Assembly (NCBI GenBank): GCA_963682055.1
Contig: OY821747.1
Coordinates: 14,744,258 to 14,808,257, forward strand
DNA length: 64,000 bases
Source: Primula veris
Taxonomy: Eukaryota; Streptophyta; Magnoliopsida; Ericales; Primulaceae
Reading direction: 5' to 3'
A program made the translations under genes and the position numbers. Of this stretch, positions 52,445-62,700 are shown piece by piece. The notes under the pieces were generated by a model. It saw only the letters and a program-made list of their open reading frames with translations, was not told the DNA's origin and searched no databases. Positions within the stretch are counted from its first letter, which is position 1. The number at the start of each line of letters is the position of its first letter.

Positions 52445-52595
52445 TGCAAACCGTAGATTTAATCTACGATTTACAGTAATTTTATACAAACCGTAGATTA
52501 AATCTACGGTCTGCATAAAATGTCTGTAAACCGTACATTTTTTTTTACGGTTTGTGCGTTTTTTCAGAAAAAGTGTAGTATAAAAATCCAACCTC
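52445..52595 (-). repeat. right terminal inverted repeat of the MULE
   Basis: Reverse complement of the left repeat with about 85-90% identity by eye; contains three of the palindromes, the outermost with a T-run centre (about 52527-52556). Confidence 0.88.
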
Positions 52596-52604
52596 GTTAC
52601 TAAA
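52596..52604. repeat. target-site duplication of the Mutator-like element, right
   Basis: GTTACTAAA versus ATTACTAAA on the left. Confidence 0.75.
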
Positions 52605-53412
52605 AACAACTATTTCTTTCCAAAAACAACACTTTTGTTCGTACCTTTTTTTCGAAACACATGTAACAGAAAAGTTTAATAGGTTTCGTTTGACAACATA
52701 TTTTTTTACTTAACTTTTGGATTTTTGATTTTAAAAATCTATGGGTGTTTGGCAAGTCGAATTATTCAGGTTTTAAAAATCTGATTTTTATGCAGAAAAA
52801 GTTAAAAAAATCAATCTTTTCAGTGGATTTTAAAACAGATTTTTAAAATATGATTTTTGACCAAAAAAATATGTTACCAAGCATATCCATAATTAATGGA
52901 AGTCAATTGCAAGAATCAATAGTTCCATGTAGGGATGGAAATAGTATAATACCGTGAGAATTTTCGTAATACCATTATCATACCGTACATTTATGTTACA
53001 CTAAATTTCAATACCACTTTTTCGTATACCGCACTTTCGGTATACCGCAAGTGCGGTATGTTAATGGTATGGTACTATACAATACCAACTTCGAAAAATA
53101 ACACACAATGTTGTGAATATAAAACTTCATTTATGAATAGTTGAAAAAGAATACAAGCATGATTCTACTTAATGCAACTTATTTTGTATGTTAAATGTTA
53201 AAAAAAATTAATAATTATATTTAAATATGAGTATTTTATATATAAATGGTAATATGATACAAATAATACAATACAATGGTATCGAAAATCAATTACCATT
53301 ATGATATCAATAAATTGAATGAGAAGATAATTCCTAATATTAATATATATATAGACGTGGTACATTATGTATCGTAATTGCGGTGGAGGTACAAAATTCC
53401 ACACCACTGACA
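52605..53412. other. intergenic DNA with an ATACC/GGTAT-rich element remnant
   Basis: The first part resumes the repeat split by the MULE. From about 52930 the text TAGGGATGGAAATAG starts a stretch dense in ATACCG and GGTAT motifs that ends near 53412 with CCACACCACTGA. This could be a decayed hAT-type MITE, but no 8-bp duplication is clear. No gene is seen. Confidence 0.35.
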
Positions 53413-53656
53413 TGGGTTTATTTGCATTTTAACCTTCATCTTTTTATTTATTTTCCTTCTCTGTCACACCTCCGCTGGCATTACAAAAAAAATAAAAAAA
53501 AATGCAGAAAAGAGAAAGAGAAAATATAAGAAAACACGCCACCAGTCTCTCTCTCTCTCTCTCTATCTCCCTCGCATCGCAGTGTTTTATAAATTATAAA
53601 ATTAAACAAATCTGATGCGGAGTAAAAGCCCCTAAGATCCATATATACATATACAT

Positions 53657-53697
<41 letters not shown>

Positions 53698-53732
53698 GAT
53701 ACAGAAATACAGAAATATAGATACATATATAG
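53413..53732 (+). promoter_or_regulatory. putative promoter and 5' leader of the O-fucosyltransferase-like gene
   Basis: A CT repeat (53546-53564) typical of plant leaders is followed by CCCTCGCATCGCAG. An ATACAT/ATATAC microsatellite (53640-53700) ends about 30 bases before the ATG. No certain TATA box can be named. Confidence 0.45.
53640..53700. repeat. TATACA microsatellite next to the start codon
   Basis: About ten units of ATATAC with a few longer AT interruptions. Confidence 0.9.
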
Positions 53733-56700
53733 ATGGCGTATAATCGTCTGCCAAGCAGCGGACACACGACACCTTCTCCCCCTCCCTCTCCTCTCCGCTC
53801 CCCGAGACTCCGTCGCCCCTCTTCAAAAACCGGACGCTTCACTCCCTCCACCTCATCCTCCTCCCGAATAACCAACAATAGTAACAGTAATATTAATAGT
53901 TTCAGTAGTTTAGCGCAACAATTGACAAACGTGATCCTGTCGGTGATTTTACGGAGACAGGGTTTGTTTCTGTTTGCACCGCTGTTGTACATTGCTGGGA
54001 TGCTGTTTTATATGGGGACTGTCTCGTTCGACGTTGTTATTAACCGGTCAACTGGTACTCATTTTGGTATTCATAAGGCTACTCCTCCTGGTTCTGTGTA
54101 TCGTAGTGCTCAGCTTTATGCAAAAGTGCGGAACGATATTCTGCTATCCGATAACTCATCCTCCTCCGATGCGGTACTCATTTTGTTTCCTTTGCCTTTT
54201 TTTTAAGCTCATTTTATTTTATGGTAATGTTTTTATTGCTATTACTACTTTTAAATTGTAGTGATTAAGAAAGTCGAGTCCTTTTTTTTTTAACTCTTTT
54301 ATGTATCTATACTTTGGTTCCGCTATGTAGTTAGTTGTATTAAGATTGTGATAAGAAAAGTAGAGTCCTTTTCACTCCTCCTTCGATGCGGTATGTCCTT
54401 CTCCTTTTTTCTTATTATTTCTTTATCTATCTATTTATTTGTGGAGTAGTAATTAATGCCGGTTCCGAATTTAGATTGTGATAAGAAAGTAAGTTAGTTC
54501 CGAATTAGATTGGGAAAAAAGTGTATTGTACAGGGTTTTAAACTTTGGTGATGTGACGGCGATGACGTCATTGTCACGTCACTTTCTGTTAAGGAATTGG
54601 CATAGATGTTACTAAATTGAATGGTTTTGGTACTCCTCTTCTCTATATGGGGATGCTTTTATTACTACTGCTACTTTTAGATTCATTGTAGTGATAAAAA
54701 AAAAAGTAGTCTTTTTCACTCTTTTATCTATCTATACTTTGGTTCCGCAATGTAGTTAGTTGCCTATTGATGGAGTAGTGATTGATGCCAGTTCGGAATC
54801 CAGATTGTGATAAGAAAGTGACTCAGTTCCAGCGCTTTTTGAAAAATCAATTTCGTTCAAATTACACACTGAGCTTTTGATATGTATCCTAGTCCTAATA
54901 TAATAATCTGAGGAAAGAGTTACCTCGACTGCAGTCACCTCCTTATTCACTCTTTTATGTATCTATACTTGGGATTTGAACAATTTAGTACCCTCTACAA
55001 CACATTTTTTTACCTCTAACCATACACGTTTTTATTACTCCTCTGATGCGGTCAGTTTTATTATTCCTCCCTTCTTCTTTTTGATCATTTTATTATATGG
55101 GGATGCTTTTATTACAACTATTATTTTTAGATTCATTGTAGTGATAAAGAAAGGAGTCTTTTTTTTTACTCTTTTATGTATCTATACTTTGGTTTCCGCA
55201 ATGTAGTTAGTTGTATTAAGTTCTTATTATGCGGCCAATTGTTTGTTTCATTCTGTAACGATCCCAATGATAATATAGAGTGAGAGCATTATCCCACATC
55301 TACCTCAGTGTTGCTTATAACTCTATAGGCACCCTATCCTCCCTTAGTTAACTGGTTTTCTAGGTTGTGGGCTTGTCAGGGATTCTTGTCATTTGCAAAA
55401 TGAGTCCTCGATAATATGATTTTTACTCTCTCTGATAATTTCTTCTCCAATGCGGTACTCGTCCTTTTTATATATATATATATATATTTATTTATCAATG
55501 GAGTAGTAATTAATGCTAGGGATGCATTTAGATTAATTCAGTCAGTTCCACTTCTTGTTGCATGAAGCGGGAGTGGGAGCGAGTCCTCGATAATATGATT
55601 CCTACTCCTATGTGCTAAGTTCTCAGTGTTGTAAGTGTCGGGGTTCCTTCTTTGGCAAGGATTATTAGGTCTAGGGCACTTTTTCAGTTATTGAGTTCAT
55701 TATATGCCTATATATGGATGGTTTCTTTTGATTACTTATTAAACGCCGTATCTTTAATATTCCTTCTGCAAGGGTTACATCGACAGGACGCACATTGTTG
55801 AAATGATTAAGTTCGTATATATACCAAATTGGGATTCTTCTTTTAATGTGCAAAGGATCTTTTGCGTGGCATTTACTATGCCAAGCGCATAATATGCATG
55901 TAATGTACTTGTTTTTGTTCTTTTTAATCGTAATTAAAATGATCTTGGGTCATAGCCCATATCTATGCCAAGCTCCGATCGAAGGTTATTCCGTACTCCT
56001 TCGATGTGGTTATCATTCAATACAGTTCCATTCTTATATTTCTATACCACCTTGGCTCTATGCCAATACAGGAAGTTTTATAAATACTTTTAAATAAGAA
56101 TAGAAATTGATGACTGTGAAACATCTTACTATATAAAAAGTGGGGATGTGGACTGATTAAGAGCTCTGTGCTTGAGCTGTCTGGCTAGTACTTCTTCTGC
56201 TTGTATTTGTGTCCTTGATGTCTTCATTTTTTTTGTCTTTTTCGAAAATTACATCAATGGTTCTTAAATTTTTTGGTTTCTAATTAATTTGCATTCATTG
56301 TTCTAAGCATTGCATTTATGGTAGTAGGGTTTTAATATGTTACATGTTTAAAATTTCTCCTTTATAAGAAAAATATGTATTATTATTATTTATTTTTATA
56401 AGTAATCTCTCTAAATATATAAAAAGTGGAATATCGGCTATATAAGTGATATTATATAGACATGAGTTGCATAAATTACATTTTAATACTTGCAGTTTTA
56501 ATTCATATTTCTTTTGTTTCCGCATTTATAGGTGATATACTAATAATATCTGAATTTTTTCTTTATAGCATAGCGGTGACTTACATAGTACACTAATAAT
56601 ATGAGAATAATATTTCAAGATTTCAGAACATGACAACATTGCCCCTGATTACATTATAGTATATGCAAGAGACCTCATTACCAATTTACTATGCATAGTC

Positions 56701-59700
56701 TTGTGTAAATCTTTAAAAAATTAATGCAACATCGTTTTTTTTAGTTTGATTTGATTACCAATATTTATATAGCAGGGGAACACGAGTAATTTGAGGAGTA
56801 AGTTTGAAATGATTTAGCACTAACTAACTCGGAAGCAACGTATAACGATTTGTATACCTAATTTCATGACAAGGTAACATAGTGCCTTTTTTTATTCCAA
56901 CTTAGAAGTCAAAAAAAAAATAATGAATAAAATAAAGGTTATTTACAATTAGGATCAATTTTAATTCTACCAAAACTATTAAAAATAATTTATTTATTTA
57001 AGAAAAGAACCCGGGCCTTGCCCGGGCTTCTTTGCTAGTGATCTTTAAAACTGAAGATGTGCAATGTGGGCAGCAAGTAGACATCTCATTCGATGCAAAT
57101 TCACTGCATGGTACATTGTGATCCTAAATTTGGGCCCTGTTGGTTGATCGGTTAAGGTCACATTTCTAAAATTGTTATGTTTTTAATAACTTTAAAAAGT
57201 GATCATATTTGTTGGAATTCTATTTTAAGTTCTTCCATTTTTGAATGAAATTTGCTGTCGAATTTCATTTGGCCCAGTTGACCATATGATTGAGCACACT
57301 TAGGTTAATGTGGATGGAAGATACCTTTTTTTTATTTGTCATCCTTTTATACGGTCAATCTCCAAAATATGCCCGAAACATAGTCTTCTTTGTCATTGAT
57401 TGGTTCTTATTTAGAAGCTTGATTTTGCTTGCGTTAATTTAATCCATAGTATTTGTGTGTTGATCTGGTATTTTGTCAAAAGAGGAAGTGATTTCAAATA
57501 TCTTAATGTATGTTTGACCTTCTCTGGTAAAATTTTACATCATGGAGGAGATTAATTGTTCTGGATTTGGCTCATTGATAGAAGTATCAGTCTCCAAAAT
57601 ATGCCCGAAACATGGTCTTCTCTGTCATTGATTGGATCTTATTTAGAAACTTGACTTTGCTTGCGTTAGATTGATCCATATTATTTGTGTGTTGATCTGG
57701 TATATTGTCAAAAGAGGAAGTGATTTCAAGTATCTTAATGTATGTTGACCTTCTCTGGTAAAATTTTACATTATGAAGGAGATTCATTGTTATGGATTTG
57801 GCTCATTGATAGAAGTATGAGTTCACAATGTATCAAATTGCCCTGGTTGGTTTGGCTTTTTACTAAGAGCTGATCCTGTAGTCATAAATTGAGATGATTA
57901 CGCAAATATTGTTCATATTTTCCTAGAGTACAGTGATTTTTAAAGTAATAATCCCACGAAAGATTGTTTTCTTGTAAAGGTTTAATATCCTCCAGTGTTG
58001 AGTAATCTTAAACAGTTTGTTCATCCCCTTCATTGTTTCCATTTTGTCATATATCCGAGTTATTTTTATTTAATTTTTCTTTGAATTAAAAATTTGATTT
58101 TGCTTGTTTTTTCTTATAACAATTGGTCAAAATCTGAAGTTAGATGATTTTTTGTTTTTGCATAACCTTTCTCAGAATGAATCGATGCCGGACTTTTGGG
58201 CGAAGTTGATTGAACGATAGAGCTCATTAAGTGCATATATGATGAAAGTTTATTTTTAGTTTTTGAGAAGGGTTAAAGTTGATTTTGGAGTTGGAATTAA
58301 GTGAGGATTGCGCCATCTAGTTTCGTATTGTAGTTCAAACTATTTTAATGTGGGATTTGGGGCCAGCTGAAATTGATAAAACTCGCACTAAACCCAAATT
58401 ATGATGGTATGTTTTACTTTAGGGCTTTCCTTATGTTCTTAAAATTGATGGTTTGGTGGTGATTTTGCTAGTTAGTTTACTTTGGTGGTGCTTGTGATCG
58501 AGCTTCATTTGATTTTTTTTTTTCGCATTATCAGACAAAGTTGATAACAATGAGAAATTAAGTATATTGGCTTGAAGAAGTTTTACTTTGTAAAAGAGGG
58601 ATGCCGCGAAACGTCTTAGTTTATTTTTTTTTCCTTTTTAGGTTAAACAAATAATTATTCAGTTGACATTTTATGTTTTGGGTCATTCACTCCCTTTTCT
58701 TTTTCAGTTTCATGTTGTTGTAGAACCTAGTTCTGCGGTTTCTCTTTTTACCTCCGATCAGTATTAATTTGATTCTTGTGGTATGGCCTAGATGCTGATT
58801 TATAAATATTTCTTTCTTGCAAATTCTATGTTAAGTATCTTCTGTTTACATAAAAGGGCTTTATTTGGTTGCAGATATCAACCATATGGAAGCACCCTAA
58901 AGGTAGCGAGTGGAAACCATGTGTAAACACGTCACGTGGAGGTAAGTAACTATAGCAACAATGAGTTTGGAAATTATATTCTTACTCCTCTATTGTGGTT
59001 TATTCATTGCTTGCTTTTCTTTTTTAATTTGAAGAATTAACATACCACTTGCACTTTAATTGTTAGACTATCTTTTAGTTCTGTCACAACCGCAAGCTTA
59101 AAATATTTACTTCCATAATCTTTTGAAGTAAATTTTCATAATCTCTTTCGTACACTTCAGTAATATTAATGGAAATAAGTGAAAATATCAAGTCCTCATA
59201 TGAAGTTTCTTATATTGTCCTAGGCTTACCAAAGTCGAATGGTTTCATTTTTGTCGAGGCAAATGGTGGTTTGAATCAGCAAAGGAGTTCGGTAACGTTT
59301 TGCTTTGCCCTCTTCTTTCAAGAGCTTTTCGCATTAGGTTCTTATGATGTGTATATTAGTCTAATTTTTAGCTCGTGCTCTGCATGTTTCTTGTTGTAAT
59401 TTTATAGATTTGCAATGCTGTTGCTGTGGCTGGCTATCTTAATGCTACTCTCGTAATTCCCAACTTTCACTATCACAGCATTTGGAGAGATCCCAGGTTA
59501 TTCATCATGTCTATCTTCTCTTAACATGTTTGATATCTCGTTCGGGGGTGCTTTTTGGTGTTGGAGTCCTGAAAATTATTTCTCCTAATTATGGGTGACG
59601 ACTTAAGGGATTTTGATGAGGTTGGGTGTATAGTCTCACTAACAGAGGGGTTTTCACAAAAGCAGACCCTTTTCTGTAATTCAAAATTTTCCCTTCATAT

Positions 59701-62700
59701 TCAGAATATTTACCCTCCATATACTTCTCACTGCAGTTGACTTGAAGTCAATGGAGACATGTTGGACATTCCGAAGCATTTAATAAAAATTATTAAATTT
59801 ACAATCTATCAACATATCCAGAAATAGTATTTTCTTTTTTTTCGCTACCATCTTTGCATTTAAATAAAACTTTACTCCCTATACGACCAAAATTAACAAA
59901 GAGAGCAAGTAATCACTAAGGATTCCTTTGCTGACAGTAAACAGTTTGTAAATTTTTATGTTTTCCTTTTTTATCTTTATGCCTCGAGGCTCTATTCAAT
60001 AAAATATGCATCTTCTTTCGGTGTGCTTTAGCATTTCCTGTTCTCCTTTTGCTTAGGGTAGGAATGCACCTTATCCTTGCCCTTAATTTAGAGAATTTTA
60101 CAGCAAAACTTGATAAAAGCATCTTACTATTTCCCTTAATTTACCACTCTTTTGTGTTCTCGACAGGTCGACGTGTATTTCTAGGTTTTAAGTTTAGGCC
60201 TGAAATATTTTAGCGTCTATCATTAGTAATTGATCGCTGATGTCAGACTTCATGAGAGACGTTATATAATTCCAAGTTGAATAATAAATTTGTTTTTATT
60301 TAATGCAGCAAATTTGAAGATATCTATGATGAAGAATTCTTCATTAACACCTTAAAAAATGATGTGAAAATAGTTGATAGCATTCCTGCATACATTATGG
60401 AAAGGTTTGATCACAACATGAGCAATGTTTACAACTTCAGGATAAAAGCATGGTCTCCGATTCAATATTACAGGGATACAGTTCTTCCGAAACTACTTGA
60501 AGAAAAGTAAGTTCTAACTTAATTAATTTGCTTTTTTCCGTACTTTTTATATTTAGTTTACTTTATTTTTTCTGAAATTGAGAAAATGTTGTTTATATTC
60601 ATTATTCTTTTTGGATAAATGTCTAATTAGTACCTTCAACTATCAAAAAGTAGTGACTAGTCACATGAACTATCATATCCCGATTTACTTCGTATCATCA
60701 GCCATCAACAATCCCCACCCCAGGCCCACGCCACCAGTAGGAGCTCCTCACGTTCATCACCAAACCACTTAGGCTCTCATCCATCACCAAGTATCCGTTG
60801 CCCATACCTAACCATTGCAGCCCAAACTCCCGCTCTAAAACCCCTAGTTACTGCCATATGACCAAGCCACCTCCAAATGTATATGTAATGTATCTATATT
60901 TTTATGTAAAAAAAATTGTATTTGTACAGGTATGTTAGTAAATGTCCCCTTGAATATATATGTGTTTTTATGTGTGTATGCAAAAACACTATATATAACT
61001 TTCCACTCCTTTAAAGTTCTGTTTTAATGTTTACTTTTTTGAAATTAATACATTGGTTAGTTTTTTTGAGTTTAAGGACCAAATTGGAGGTACTGATAGT
61101 TGATTAGCTAATTGACATTAAGTATGGATGATAAAAGTCTGGTAGCATCATTTATTCCCTCTAATTAGAGAGACTTTAATAACTTAGTTATTTAAGGTCG
61201 ACTTCCTCTATTGGGAAAGCTGATAATTCACGTTACAGATCGCTACAATTTGATAGTTAAAGGTAGTAAACAGGCATTTACCCTTTTTTCTCGATTTCTT
61301 TATAAACATATTGTATGGGTCTGTCAGGTAAGCTATATGATCTCTACTTTGTAAATTGTTCTATAAATTTATGCTAACGAGTAAGGTCTTTATGTTATGA
61401 AGTTCCGAAAAGGTTTATGAATTCCCCACTGTAAATATAAGGAGAAGAGGGATGTAGACTTGTTTTTTATTTTTTATTTTGTTGGTTCATATCGTACTTT
61501 ATTAACTTTTACCTGAATTTACTTAGAATGTGTTCTTGTAAATGTTTGCTATAGGATCATAAGGATATCTCCATTTGCAAATCGACTGTCGTTTGATGCT
61601 CCTCCAGCTGTTCAACGTCTTCGATGCTTAGCAAATTACGAGGCTTTGAGGTTTTCAAATATGTTGTTAACTATGGGAGAAACGCTTGTGGCTAGAATGA
61701 AAGAACGGAGTGCAAATAATAGTGGCAAATATGTCTCTGTGCATCTTCGCTTTGAGGAGGTCAGATTTCCTGTTGCCATTTTAACTAGATGAACGTTTTC
61801 TAGTTCTGTTTTTTTTTTGTGTGGAAGAAATAATGGAATTCCTCTATTCATCAAACACACCTCTTCATTGTTTGTTTATTTACAGGATATGGTTGCTTTC
61901 TCGTGTTGCGTATTTGATGGTGGAAACAAAGAGAAGGAAGATATGGATGCAGCAAGAGAGAAGGGTTGGAAGGGGAAGTTCACCAAGCGTGGCCGTGTAA
62001 TTCAGCCTGGAGCCATCAGGCTAAATGGAAAATGTCCACTCACTCCTTTGGAGGTAATTTTGAAGTTAAAAATTAATATCTTATTGTTTTATCTAAAATT
62101 TATTTTCTTTAAGGTTGATCTACTTTATTCCTTACTATTTTGGATCAAAATTGGGTAATAATACCATTTTAACCTCTTCTTTGAATTTATGAAGCTCCCT
62201 CTTTTTTAACTCTTGTTTGTAGTTTAATATAAAGACCACTAACAGTTTTAGCAATCTATCCCTTGTCCACCTCCTGAGTAGTCATTTAGGTTTTGCTATA
62301 CCATGTGTGAATTACCAACATATAAGTAATTTCTGTATGAATAATCTTGATAGAGGCATACCATCACTATCTTGAAATTAAGTTTATAAATTTATACCCG
62401 GAAAATATAAACTTTGATTCAAGCATGTAACATGATTTTCATTCGTATATTAACTCCTGGCACCAGGTAGGTCTGATGCTCAGAGGAATGGGGTTTGACA
62501 AAAGCACTGCTATTTATTTAGCTTCTGGGAAGATATACGACGGAGAGAGAAATATGGTTCCTCTGTTTGAAATGTTCCCCCTTCTGCAAACTAAGGAGAT
62601 GTTAGCGTCCCCTGAAGAACTTGCTCCTTATAAGGTTTGAATCCAAAGAGTGTTGCAATCAATGTTTTAAATAGCGTTATCGCTAGCGTAGCGTTTTTTC

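Larger units (their letters stand above)
44594..52595 (+). mobile_element. Mutator-like element (8.0 kb) with plant-mobile-domain gene and transposase-OTU gene
   Basis: Terminal inverted repeats of about 150 bp and a 9-bp target duplication identify a MULE. Inside, both on +, lie a plant mobile domain gene (45887-48263) and a MULE transposase with a C-terminal OTU domain (49209-51909). Both have stops or frameshifts, so this copy is defective. The centre (48470-49065) contains copies of the palindromes found in the ends. MULEs with plant mobile domain or with cysteine-protease domains are known; the combination here is discussed in the findings. Confidence 0.88.

Noticed and set aside
52930..53412. 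Confident hAT call for the ATACC-rich stretch
   Set aside because: The ends resemble hAT termini only loosely and no 8-bp duplication could be found, so it is listed only as a region.
53481..53992. - strand frames with repeated Tyr-Met-Tyr or Cys-Ile
   Set aside because: They are read from the TATACA microsatellite and the opposite strand of exon 1.
59916..60122. Small - strand frame in intron 4
   Set aside because: It lies within an intron, has no homology I recognise, and is of chance length.
61817..62158. Open frame read across exon 7 and its flanking introns
   Set aside because: Only the exon 7 part (61886-62053) fits the protein family; the rest is intron.
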